The position numbers and the translations under genes are program-made. From Nitrospira sp. (GTDB lineage Bacteria > Nitrospirota > Nitrospiria > Nitrospirales > Nitrospiraceae), in NCBI GenBank assembly GCA_037045225.1, contig JBAOHZ010000008.1, forward strand, positions 1 to 64,000: a DNA stretch of 64,000 nucleotides. The letters are read 5' to 3'. Positions 19,000-27,211 of the stretch are shown here, in pieces. Within the stretch, counting starts at the first letter, position 1; every line of letters starts with the position of its first letter. Under the pieces are notes generated by a model. That model searched no databases. It had not been told where the DNA came from and saw nothing but the letters and a program-made list of their open reading frames with translations.

Positions 19000-19347
19000 C
19001 TTCGATTCTATTTGAAGCAAGCTTTCGTAATAGTGCCGCACCATCACCAATAAGTTTTTGCGTGCGCGTTTGGGCTTTTCGCCACGACGGACCGATTTGA
19101 TTCAGCAGGTCACAACCTTGGGCCCTCGCCTCTACTGGGAGGCCACGGCCGTCTTCTTCATGGGCAATCTCTTGATCCACCCATTGGTGAGCATAATCTT
19201 CAGATTCCGGGTCAGCGTGGATGGGTCGAGGTGCAGACCATTCACGATCTCGATACGCCAAATGGGGCCTGCCTTGGCCACAAGAACTAGAAGATTAATC
19301 GGGGTTACTTTCAGGCCCAAGGGACGGAATTCAGCATCGTAATGCCC
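19000..19347 (-). pseudogene. MarR-family regulator, broken by frameshift
   Basis: Two frames together give a MarR-type winged-helix protein. The first (about 19347 to 19130) reads FRPLGLKVTPINLLVLVAKA and HLDPSTLTRNLKIMLTNGWI, the recognition-helix region. The second (about 19170 to 19000) reads VEARAQGCDLLNQIGPSWRKAQ and TQKLIGDGAALLRKLAS, the usual C-terminal helices. Neither frame alone covers the domain, and the N terminus is missing. It is a remnant with no likely function. Confidence 0.75.
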
Positions 19348-19810
19348 GTGAGCACACGATCAAGTTTGCGCACGCGCCCTAGTAGGCACTCACACGCGAT
19401 CTGGTAAATGGTACCGCTACCTTGGTTCCCTGGCCTCGGGAGGCCTCTTAATGAATGGGCCGTCGGTTCGACCTTACGGGTTGTTAGCTCCCAATGATTT
19501 TAGCCAATGGGGAAGCATGTGAATTGATTACCCTTTAATATCCATTGGGCAATTAAACCCACCTCCCCTACGCTCATCTGTGGCATGATGCTCTGCGCCT
19601 TATATAGTACTAACCCTACGTGTCACAGGAGTGTTTTATATACAACAAATACGATCTCAATCTAGCTCATTTCAACTCAATAAAACGAAGCTTACAAAAG
19701 TCCGGGAGGCGGCTTTAAGAGCGAGGTTCAGCAGAAATCACGTTGGTTTATGCGGGAGTGACTGAAAAGCTTACGAAACCGCTGCTCTTGCGATTGGCAC
19801 AGAACGGTGA
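19348..19810. other. Intergenic stretch, nothing recognised
   Basis: About 460 AT-richer bases between the MarR remnant and the relaxase gene. There is no convincing open frame, tRNA or repeat. It may hold the transcription end of the mobilisation genes. Confidence 0.4.
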
Positions 19811-20803
19811 CTATTCACGTTCCGGTGATCGCCCCTTTTCTTTCTCCTGCATGCGGCTCTGTCCGGCTAAGTGACGTACCAAGTCTACCGCAAGCTGCCG
19901 ATCATCTCCTCGATCAGAACGCGCCAAGGCTTTCATGACCCCTTCATAGTTTTTCATTATCTCGCGCTGAACATGTGGTGCGTGGGTCTCTCGTCTGCTA
20001 CGGTCCACGCGTATGGTTTGTGTCGCGCCCTCCACGAAATGCCGAACCTTCCACCGCTCTTGAGTTGTGCGATGAATACGGCTCGTAGTGGTGGCGTCGA
20101 TCCCATGTTCCCGAAGCGCTTCAGCAAATCCTTCTCGCCAACGTTGGAGATCGAGCTTTCTTGGGTTTAGCCGTGTCCCATCAAGTCCTGCGGTTTTAAC
20201 GGTGAGATGTACGTGCGGATGAGACGAAGGATGTGGGTCCGGGTCTGTCTCGAAAGTATGCAGCACCATGGCGTACTGATAATTGGCAAACTCACGTTTC
20301 GCAAATTCACGGGCGGCGCGTTGAACCGAGATTGGGTCGGTCAGCTTCGGCATGGACAAGATGATATGAAAGGCATCGCGCATCTCGGAATTCCCAGGGA
20401 TTGGAAACCCTCCATGTTGCCATTCGCGCTTGAGATCTCCAACGGCCTCTTTACCCGTGATGATATGTCCGTCTTGATCTTCAATGTCTAGCTTCCCATC
20501 CCGAGAGATATAACTGAGATTATTTGAAATCCCGCGCAGGCCTTTCGTGGCTTTGGCGAGCTTGACCATGACCTGCGGGGCACATCGAACCATGTCACGA
20601 AGCTTTTGCCGCACGAAGCGCGCCCGCGCCTCTGGAGTGTGTAAGTGTCCACCTGTGCCCGCGTGTGATTGGCCCCCCCGGCCTGTCCTACCCTCATGTC
20701 CTCGTCGCACGGTCGACGCAGACACATTAAAGAGGCGACTACCCCATTCATCTAAGGTGGCATCTGTGCTATTGGCAAATTGGGGCATCATTGGATGTGC
20801 CAT
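19811..20803 (-). CDS. Relaxase / mobilisation nuclease (VirD2/MobA-like)
   Basis: A 330-residue DNA-nicking enzyme for conjugation. The HPHVHLTVK segment near residue 195 is the His-rich metal site (motif III) of relaxases, and the SYISRDGKLDIED region supplies a candidate catalytic Tyr (residue about 98). The C-terminal third is basic (RVDRSRRETHAPH, KEKGRSPERE). It is short compared with relaxases that carry extra primase or helicase domains. The start at 20803 overlaps the mobC end by 16 bases. It would cut oriT and pilot DNA to the VirD4/VirB machinery encoded 18 kb away. Confidence 0.85.
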   Translation of the reverse strand: MAHPMMPQFANSTDATLDEWGSRLFNVSASTVRRGHEGRTGRGGQSHAGTGGHLHTPEARARFVRQKLRDMVRCAPQVMVKLAKATKGLRGISNNLSYISRDGKLDIEDQDGHIITGKEAVGDLKREWQHGGFPIPGNSEMRDAFHIILSMPKLTDPISVQRAAREFAKREFANYQYAMVLHTFETDPDPHPSSHPHVHLTVKTAGLDGTRLNPRKLDLQRWREGFAEALREHGIDATTTSRIHRTTQERWKVRHFVEGATQTIRVDRSRRETHAPHVQREIMKNYEGVMKALARSDRGDDRQLAVDLVRHLAGQSRMQEKEKGRSPERE

Positions 20804-21330
20804 CGCTCCAGGTTGCCTCTCATCACACTCGACACGGTGGTCGTATGAGTTTCAATGCGCCTAGATAATTCGGTGATGAGTTCGACCCGAAAGGCACTCC
20901 TCTCATCCGGAGAGGTATTCAGCGCTTTGGCGAGTTGATTCAGGTTTCTCCCGATTGCCAATAGTTGCAGGTTGGAACGGGCGAGCACTTCCAATTCTGA
21001 TTGGCCAAATTGTGGGTGTCCCACGAGTCGAGTCCGAATCAAGGCAATGATCCACTTGGCAACCGTAAACCCTTGCGCCTGTGCCATCCGTTTGAGAGTA
21101 CCGTGCTCGGACTCGGTGAGTTTAATCTCTACCCGAACCATGGGCCTTTCAGGTCGATTTCTGACCACGGCTCGAGGGGATATGGATCCGGGGAGACCAC
21201 CCTGAACGACCTTGGCCAGAACTTGTCGGAGCGCATGACTCGGCTGCGTCTTCTGCCTGGCACACCAGTCTAACCAGGGTTCTTTGAGCCCTCCTAAGTC
21301 GACGCTAATAGTATTCACTCGTTTAGTCAT
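20788..21330 (-). CDS. MobC-like relaxosome accessory protein
   Basis: A 180-residue protein. The middle (VRVEIKLTESEHGTLKRMAQAQGFTVAKWI) is the ribbon-helix-helix-like core of plasmid mobilisation proteins, and the C terminus (ARSNLQLLAIGRNLNQLAKALN) is the conserved MobC segment. It helps the relaxase bind and open oriT. The ATG at 21330 has GGGGAG five bases upstream, and the seven codons before it are dropped. It overlaps the relaxase gene, so the two are co-translated. Confidence 0.82.
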   Translation of the reverse strand: MTKRVNTISVDLGGLKEPWLDWCARQKTQPSHALRQVLAKVVQGGLPGSISPRAVVRNRPERPMVRVEIKLTESEHGTLKRMAQAQGFTVAKWIIALIRTRLVGHPQFGQSELEVLARSNLQLLAIGRNLNQLAKALNTSPDERSAFRVELITELSRRIETHTTTVSSVMRGNLERWHIQ

Positions 21331-21347
21331 ACTAGCTCCCCCCCGCC

Positions 21348-21665
21348 TCACCGGGCCAGGTGACCCTCTATATCCGGAACCAGCTGTTCGTCCACCGCTT
21401 CACCGGCACGCATACCCACGAATCCCTTCTGACGGGCAAACCACTCGGGAGCTGACGCACCCTTCCATTTTTGCAGAGCGGAGAAAAGACGATTTAAAAG
21501 CCCCCCTCCTCCACAGCCATTGCAGGCTCCTCCTTTGAGCTGCCCCTGCGAACGATAATGAAGCCTAGAAACAATGTAATACAATACCCGGCGAAAGCCA
21601 TATCCTGCAACACCATAATTAATACCAACAACCGCCTCTGAAAAATTACGACTCAGCGAGACCAA
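21348..21665 (-). CDS. Hypothetical 105-residue protein, or spurious frame over oriT
   Basis: The frame ends 17 bases before mobC and reads as a plausible protein (NFSEAVVGINYGVAGYGFRR, then a CNGCGGGG run, then RQKGFVGMRAGEAVDEQL). No family is recognised. The region upstream of mobC is where oriT is expected. The AT-rich half of this frame contains TATCCTGC at 21601, like IncP-type nic sites. The frame may therefore be chance. Confidence 0.35.
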   Translation of the reverse strand: MVSLSRNFSEAVVGINYGVAGYGFRRVLYYIVSRLHYRSQGQLKGGACNGCGGGGLLNRLFSALQKWKGASAPEWFARQKGFVGMRAGEAVDEQLVPDIEGHLAR

Positions 21666-21879
21666 CCTGGAACCCTATGCCTTTGCGATGTGAGAATTGA
21701 CTGGTTGTTACAACGTCGGAGGCTTGGCCCACACCCCCGCGGGGCCAGGTGGTGGTTCCTCGACTCTTCCCCCCCGCGCGCGCGCAGGAGACAAATGAAC
21801 ACAGGGTGTCGCAGCCCCCTAATGGTCGATGTGCGAAAGAGTTTCGCAAAGCCGCTCTCCGAAGCAAAGCTCTATGACG

Positions 21880-22180
21880 GCACAAAATAATCATGTCGGG
21901 GAGCAAGCGCGTTCAGGCTGGCATGCGGCGCACACACACCGAACCCATGCAGGTGATTCAGGGCCAGTAGGAAAAGAAAAGGTGCACTTCGAGGCACTCC
22001 CATCCTCGCGTATACCTGAGGTGATGACGCGTTTCATTCGTTGGTTCAACGACACCGCGCCAGGAGAGAAAAAACGAATCAGAAAAGCCGTGGTGCGGTC
22101 GGGTCGTCACGCATGTCTACTTTGAATCGATACACCCATTCGAAGATGGCAATGGCCGTATCGGCCGGGCGTGTTGATTG
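21880..22180 (+). pseudogene. Fic-family protein remnant
   Basis: Pieces in different plus frames line up in order with the intact Fic protein encoded at 35655-36809: KVHFEALPSSRIPEVMTRFI and WFNDTAPGEKKRIRK (one frame, to about 22105), then VYFESIHPFEDGNGRIGRA in a shifted frame, which is the Fic active-site loop HPFxDGNGR. Both ends are missing. It is a decayed fragment of a second fic gene. Confidence 0.8.
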
Positions 22181-22215
22181 AGTTTGATCGCACTTTGTGC
22201 CCAAGCTTGTCCCTT

Positions 22216-23502
22216 TCAGTTCTTATCTCCCCATGATAACTGCCGCTTTCTGGCCTCCAATTTAAGCAGCGACAGCAGATACGCGCCCCGGTTCATCACC
22301 CGGTCGTCCTTGGCTCCACCTCGTTGCCCACACATCACGCGTTCCCGAACATCACCGATTAGTTTTCGAATTCGCGTTAAGGGAATATCTCGTGCGGCCT
22401 GAGTCCAAAAAGGTGTAAACCGTTTATCTTTAATGCCGACAAAATCCAACACCTCGGCCACCGTGGCCTTGATTCGACTCTCCTCCTCCTCGTGGAGCTT
22501 GGTTGCCGGAGCCCGAAACGGCAGCAATGGGTCACGAATTCCATCGGGTAATTGACTGGCCAAACCTAAATGGCGGCAGGCACGATCGGCTTCCCACCAG
22601 GCAGGTCCAGCCACCCACCGTACTTGAAGATCATTTTTGTCACCGTTCAAAGCGGTATATCCCCACCCATCCAAAAACCCAAGGCTCTGCAGCTCCTGAT
22701 GTGCGGGATCGAGTTGCTCTCGAATTTTTGAGAGGCCTGATCGCGGCGTTAATTGCCAATTGCGTACGAGTTCCGCATAGCGAATTCTCGCTTCCCCTCC
22801 CCCATCCGGAAATAAGGCATGCAATGCTTGATGCAACAATTGAGAGATCGGGCGCGTGAGGCGGGTGAATAAGGCATGATCGACCACCCAGCAGTTACCC
22901 GAATTAAAACTTTCAACATACCAGTCGGCGAGACGAATGCGATGTACCTGCATATTCTGTGGACCGGCGTCCTCATCCAGGACTTGCGTGAGATTTTCGA
23001 AAATATGCACCAACTGCTCCTGACCTCGCCGACCGGGCTCTGTGATCTCCAGCCCCAGAGCCGTGGCGCCCAATCGAACAAAGAAGCGGCGTAATTCCCG
23101 ATAGGCTGACCCGCATTTTTTCTTGCCTGCCGCCTCAATGATGTCCTTTGCCCGCAACACGACCGTCTGTTCCAAGGGGGCATCTTCTTTCTTCCGCTGT
23201 TGTTCTGTGAGAACTTGCTCCATGGCACGGAAGAATTCCAAATCCAACGTATTCGGGAGCCCATCTCCACCATAAACCGTTAAGCAATGTCGGTGAAGTT
23301 CATCCCCCACCTTCACCTCACTCACAATCGATTTCTTATGAGCCGTTCGAACTCCTTTGCTGGCCTTCACGCTCCAAATCTGATGGCGGTTAAGGATGCG
23401 CTCACTCTGGATAAAAGTCGGTTCAGGAATTATGACCGCGTCCACGGAGGAGGTTCCTCCGGTTGATTCTGTATTTGATCCCAAGGAGATGTGTTTACTC
23501 AC
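22216..23502 (-). CDS. repA: Plasmid replication initiator (RepA / RPA family)
   Basis: A 428-residue initiator of the replication initiator protein A type. The N terminus (EPTFIQSERILNRHQIWSV, RHCLTVYGGDGLPNTLDLEFF) and tandem winged-helix parts (PISQLLHQALHALFPDGGGEARIRYAELVRN, SKIREQLDPAHQELQSLGFL) fit that family. It should bind the iterons directly upstream and open the origin. Start is GTG 23502 with CGGAGGA upstream. It is divergent from the origin and close to parAB, a standard plasmid core. Confidence 0.85.
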   Translation of the reverse strand: MSKHISLGSNTESTGGTSSVDAVIIPEPTFIQSERILNRHQIWSVKASKGVRTAHKKSIVSEVKVGDELHRHCLTVYGGDGLPNTLDLEFFRAMEQVLTEQQRKKEDAPLEQTVVLRAKDIIEAAGKKKCGSAYRELRRFFVRLGATALGLEITEPGRRGQEQLVHIFENLTQVLDEDAGPQNMQVHRIRLADWYVESFNSGNCWVVDHALFTRLTRPISQLLHQALHALFPDGGGEARIRYAELVRNWQLTPRSGLSKIREQLDPAHQELQSLGFLDGWGYTALNGDKNDLQVRWVAGPAWWEADRACRHLGLASQLPDGIRDPLLPFRAPATKLHEEEESRIKATVAEVLDFVGIKDKRFTPFWTQAARDIPLTRIRKLIGDVRERVMCGQRGGAKDDRVMNRGAYLLSLLKLEARKRQLSWGDKN

Positions 23503-23620
23503 GTAGTCCTCCGTTACGTATTAGTCTTTTCTTTCGTAATTCTTTACGTAAGTCCACATTTCCACGTCTTAGTCAGAGCCACGATCATCAATCAAATAGC
23601 GGACTTATGGGACAACACAG

Positions 23621-23920
23621 TTTCTTTTCACTCTCACGGTTCTTTTCACTCTCACAAGATTTCTTTTGAGTCTCACCAAATAACGGCCCATTGCTATCCT
23701 TTGCCTCTCACTAATTTCTTTTCACTCTCACGAAATCGTCCTTTGGCTCTCACTTGCCCTGTGGATAACCTAGCCCCTTGCGGGCCCCGTGGCCTTGTTG
23801 GGGAAAATGTTGCTGATCCGGGAGGTATCGTCAGGACCCGCACGGGCTAATCGCAGAGCAGGAAGAAAAGTTGAATCTCCGAACCGTAAACGTTCGAAAC
23901 TTGTGAGAGTCAAAAGAAGA
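23621..23920. other. Origin of vegetative replication (oriV): iterons and DnaA box
   Basis: Direct repeats of TTCTTTTCACTCTCAC lie at 23622, 23640 and 23716. Degenerate copies are at 23661 (TTCTTTTGAGTCTCAC), about 23702 (TGCCTCTCAC) and about 23741 (CTTTGGCTCTCAC). An inverted copy, GTGAGAGTCAAAAGAA, sits at 23903-23918. TGTGGATAA at 23760-23768 is a perfect DnaA box (TTATCCACA on the other strand). Iterons, DnaA box and an adjacent initiator gene together mark an iteron-controlled origin. Confidence 0.85.
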
Positions 23921-23953
23921 GCGGAACCGGTCAGTCCAGAGGCGAAAGCAACG

Positions 23954-24931
23954 TCAGGAGGAAGGATTTTGTTTTTGGGCTTGGGCCACATAATCTCGAG
24001 CTTGATCTAATGCCTCCATGACGATAGGAACATCATTGAGCCGATTCGGATGAAAGCGAATGACGAGAAAAAAGGCTCCGTTGTCTCCCTTGGGAGTAAA
24101 ACGCACCGACTGGGCACCTTGATTGATGCGCGGCTGACGGAGGATCTCTTCACGGATTCGCTTGGCGGTCCATTGTTGCTCAACGGCGAGGCGAGCCACC
24201 CGTTCCAGTCGAATGGGATTGGATCGCAGGGGAAGGAGCTCCTGTACATGGGTGAATGAGAGCGGAGATCCAGGCCCTAAGGTCAGATCGAGAATCGCCT
24301 CTGGAAGTTCGAGAACGTGCAAGGCCCGAGATATACGTGTTTTGTCGCACCCTAGGGCTTGGGCAAGTTCATTCTGGCGGTAGTGGTGCTGATCGATGAG
24401 TTTTCGGTAGCCCTTCGCTTCCTCAAAGCCCGAGAGATTCTTCCGCAATAGGTTATCGAGCAGGGCCTCTGCGGCTGCGGAGTCTGTGGACGCCTGTCGC
24501 ACAAGTGCGGGAATCGTCTGGAGTCCCAACGCTTGCGAGGCACGCCAGCGTCGTTCACCAGCGACGATTTCATAGCGATTCTTTCCTAGCGGTCTGACAT
24601 GAATCGGGGTGCGTATCCCATGCACTCGGATGTTCTCCACGAGCTCTGGGTCCGGCTCCACGTTCATGCGGGGCTGGTCCGGACTGGGTTCCAGCTGATG
24701 GAGAGGTAGATTGTAGATTCGCTCAGCGGCCTGAGCACCCTCTCGGTCTTCGTCGAGGGCATGACGGTTCTCCAAGGAAGGCGTGGCGCTTGGCGTAGCG
24801 CGGATGTCTTCCCCTAATGTCTCCTTGAGTACTTCCTCGACCGCGGACTGATTCGACATGCCCAACCCGGCCAGGGCCTTTTTACCTTCAGCCAGCAGAC
24901 GCTCCCGTTCTTTGGACATCTTCTGAGACAT
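23954..24931 (-). CDS. parB: ParB partition protein
   Basis: A 325-residue centromere-binding CTPase. The ParB/Srx domain spans about residues 70-165 with NLPLHQLEPSPDQPR, HGIRTPIHVRPLG and the GERRWRA box. A helix-turn-helix follows (NELAQALGCDKTRISRAL). It loads around parS and is moved by ParA. Its ATG overlaps the parA stop (TGATG), so the two genes are coupled. Confidence 0.93.
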   Translation of the reverse strand: MSQKMSKERERLLAEGKKALAGLGMSNQSAVEEVLKETLGEDIRATPSATPSLENRHALDEDREGAQAAERIYNLPLHQLEPSPDQPRMNVEPDPELVENIRVHGIRTPIHVRPLGKNRYEIVAGERRWRASQALGLQTIPALVRQASTDSAAAEALLDNLLRKNLSGFEEAKGYRKLIDQHHYRQNELAQALGCDKTRISRALHVLELPEAILDLTLGPGSPLSFTHVQELLPLRSNPIRLERVARLAVEQQWTAKRIREEILRQPRINQGAQSVRFTPKGDNGAFFLVIRFHPNRLNDVPIVMEALDQARDYVAQAQKQNPSS

Positions 24932-25800
24932 CAGTTGACCCCGACTTCTGATTCGCTAACAGGGGATTCCGAGCGCGGCGAGTCGTCACCCTCACCCTGT
25001 TTCGAGTGGTCAAGTGCGAGGCGCGCGATCACCTCCGCGGCCAAGCTGGCATAGTCTTCAGCTCCGGAAGCGCGCAACTCCTGCTGGAAGATGGTCTTGT
25101 TGACCATGATCGCTTTTCCGAATTCCGTATTTTCACGAATCGCAGTCTTAAAGACTTGCTCGCCAAACGTGTCTCGCATGGTTTTTACGATTGTCTTCGC
25201 CACGTTTGTACGCATGTCGCATCGAGTCAATAGATATCCCAGCAACTCGGTCTTGCGATCCGTCTTCACCACATTGACCTGTCCAATTTTTGTTTGCAGA
25301 GAGCGCAGCCCGTCCAGCGCGTACTTATCGCCGGCGCCGACCGGCACGATTACATGATGAGCCGCGTACAAGGCATTCGACATGAACGTCCCAAGGTTGG
25401 GGGGGCAATCGAGTAAGCAGATGAAGTAGCGACTCAAGAGCGCAGATTGCTTGAATGCCGCGTCGAGTCCCAGAAGGGCCCGAGGCGTATTTTGGATGTA
25501 ACCCTCCTGCTCAAACAGGTCGATGTGTGAGGGGATGAGGTCAAGATTTTTGGTGGTTGTTTCAACAATGGCATCATCGAGCACGGCCGTGCCCCCCAAG
25601 ACCTGTGCTAGCGTAATGGCACCCTTATATTCCCGCCGTTCGTGTGGAAACAGAGTTGCAGTCAGGTTGGCCTGGGGGTCGACATCAACCACAAGGACCC
25701 GTTTCTTACCCATTCGAGCGATACCAGCGGCAAGATTCGCAGCCGTAGTAGTCTTGCCAACACCACCTTTGTGGGACGAAATAGCGACTATTCTGGTCAC
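24931..25800 (-). CDS. parA: ParA partition ATPase
   Basis: A 289-residue Walker-type ATPase: deviant Walker A KGGVGKTTTAANLAAG at residue 11, VLVVDVDPQANLT, and a second motif YFICLLDCPPNLGTF. There is no N-terminal HTH domain, so it is a short (type Ib or chromosomal-like) ParA. Start is GTG 25800 with AGGGGG seven bases upstream. Operon promoter and operator-like repeats lie in the 500 bases upstream. Confidence 0.93.
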   Translation of the reverse strand: MTRIVAISSHKGGVGKTTTAANLAAGIARMGKKRVLVVDVDPQANLTATLFPHERREYKGAITLAQVLGGTAVLDDAIVETTTKNLDLIPSHIDLFEQEGYIQNTPRALLGLDAAFKQSALLSRYFICLLDCPPNLGTFMSNALYAAHHVIVPVGAGDKYALDGLRSLQTKIGQVNVVKTDRKTELLGYLLTRCDMRTNVAKTIVKTMRDTFGEQVFKTAIRENTEFGKAIMVNKTIFQQELRASGAEDYASLAAEVIARLALDHSKQGEGDDSPRSESPVSESEVGVN

Positions 25801-26078
25801 TGTTAGCCCCCTAGTTATGATGAATTGTCATGCTTAATGATCCTCTTATCTGTGCTGACATATAATGTCAAGGACTTTTGTTGATGTATTGTGGATGGCC
25901 AAGGCAAGATCCCCTGCAAATGGGACTATTACAGCAGGTGGACTGGCTCAAGAGCGCGTCATTAATATCGTAGTTATGATGTATTTAGGCTGGAGGTACC
26001 ACCAGGGGGAATAGAATCTGCCACGGAAGCTGGGCACCACATCAATGCACCCCATACTATATTATGAATCTTTGTCAA

Positions 26079-26092
26079 TTGCGTTGACGCAA
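26079..26092. promoter_or_regulatory. Palindrome TTGCGT-TG-ACGCAA, copy 1
   Basis: A perfect 6+6 inverted repeat with a 2-base centre, 91 bases from an extended second copy. It is a candidate operator or parS site. Confidence 0.55.
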
Positions 26093-26166
26093 CCCATTTG
26101 CCGTATTCCAGCTAATTAATGTGGAGAATGGTTTACTGTATTAATTAGAAAAGTAATAAACTATTA

Positions 26167-26186
26167 CAGTTGCGTCAACGCAACTG
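26167..26186. promoter_or_regulatory. Palindrome CAGTTGCGTCAACGCAACTG, copy 2
   Basis: A perfect 20-bp palindrome containing the same TTGCGT-NN-ACGCAA core as copy 1. It lies about 130 bases from the 3' end of the 26319 gene and faces the parAB promoter. Confidence 0.6.
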
Positions 26187-26318
26187 GTTTCTAGGTCACA
26201 GGCAGAGATATCCTCAGTATGCGTATTTTCACAATCATCACATCAAGATTGTGTATAACGTTTTATCCCGCATGCCTTGATTGGTTGTTTCATTTATAAT
26301 GTTTAATGACTTCGATCT

Positions 26319-26936
26319 TTAGGGGGTAGCAAACCAGTCTGGGTGATCGCGTTCGAGTTGATCCCGGTACGGAGAATGGGTCAGGTGGTACCACTTAATC
26401 AGTTTTTTGATGAGCTCATAATTCCAGGGAATGCCCAACGTTCGAAGCGAATCGCCAACCGCACTTTGTATTTGGCGCCGCTCTTCGCGCGTGAGGAGCA
26501 CTTCAATCCGAGTACACTCCTTGAGCTCGCGTGCTGTGAGCTGATCGACATAGTAGGAAACCGCCGCAGGATGGGCTGTGGTAGGAGCAGCCGAAGAGGC
26601 CGCCAACCAACACACCTCATAGGCGGCGGCATTGATCGGAGTCGATTCGCGCACTTGCCGGATAAGCCCTTCCTCCATGAGCTGTGGTACATATTTTTTA
26701 ATCGTCTCAAGTGCGAGCCCTGTCCAGGCACACATCTCAAGGCGTGAGGCTTCAATCAATTCTTTTCCATTGCCATGAGACCACCGTAGCAGCTGCAGAT
26801 AGAGCAATGATTTGCCTGGCGGCATTTTTCGAAACGTCGAGTGATCGAGCACCTGTCGGAATCGTTCGAAGACCAGGGGATCAGTCACCGGTAGAGGAGA
26901 CGTTGCTGAGTTTAGAGGTCCAATTCCATGAGGCAT
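26319..26936 (-). CDS. Winged-helix plasmid protein, probably regulatory
   Basis: A 205-residue protein of unknown family. Residues about 45-100 (LLYLQLLRWSHGNGKELIEASRLEMCAWTGL, ETIKKYVPQLMEEGLIRQV) form a clear winged-helix DNA-binding unit like those in plasmid initiators and GntR-like regulators. The C terminus is helical. The ATG at 26936 is six bases after GGAGGG and is chosen over the ATG at 26942. Placed upstream of parAB on the same strand, it may regulate partition or copy number. Confidence 0.6.
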   Translation of the reverse strand: MPHGIGPLNSATSPLPVTDPLVFERFRQVLDHSTFRKMPPGKSLLYLQLLRWSHGNGKELIEASRLEMCAWTGLALETIKKYVPQLMEEGLIRQVRESTPINAAAYEVCWLAASSAAPTTAHPAAVSYYVDQLTARELKECTRIEVLLTREERRQIQSAVGDSLRTLGIPWNYELIKKLIKWYHLTHSPYRDQLERDHPDWFATP

Positions 26937-27211
26937 CTGCATCCCTCCAATTTGTCAGTGCGTATTCTCATGCGGTGTTTAGAACGTCTGAATTATTAAA
27001 GAAAGACAAAGAGTTACCTCTCATTCAGAGCGTTGACTCATGCCGGGATGGATTAGACGCCTAAATAAGACCCCTGTCAATGGGGTCTGCATCGCTTGAA
27101 GATCGATTAAGTGGTCATTAGTCGATGTTCAGTAGATATGGAGTTTGTAGTGTGATACAGATGACACCGCACGCCAGCGCGGGTTTTGAACGGTCGGAGG
27201 AAAACAGGTCT

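Larger units (their letters stand above)
25801..26318. promoter_or_regulatory. parAB upstream region: promoter, operator repeats, likely parS
   Basis: This AT-rich gap has several ordered repeats. TGACAT-ATA-ATGTCA (25856-25870) is a perfect inverted repeat overlapping a minus-strand TTGACA box (25866-25871) that fits the parA promoter. TAGTTATGATGNATT occurs directly at 25812 and 25971. Two TTGCGT-NN-ACGCAA palindromes lie further out at 26079 and 26170. These are candidate binding sites for ParA, ParB or the 26319 regulator. Confidence 0.55.

Noticed and set aside
19400..19520. Possible tRNA (GGTTCGA-like stretch near 19465)
   Set aside because: No acceptor stem or anticodon arm could be paired around it.
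23621..23760. Short repeats as a CRISPR array
   Set aside because: Repeats are about 16 bp with irregular short spacing, and lie next to repA with a DnaA box, so they are iterons.
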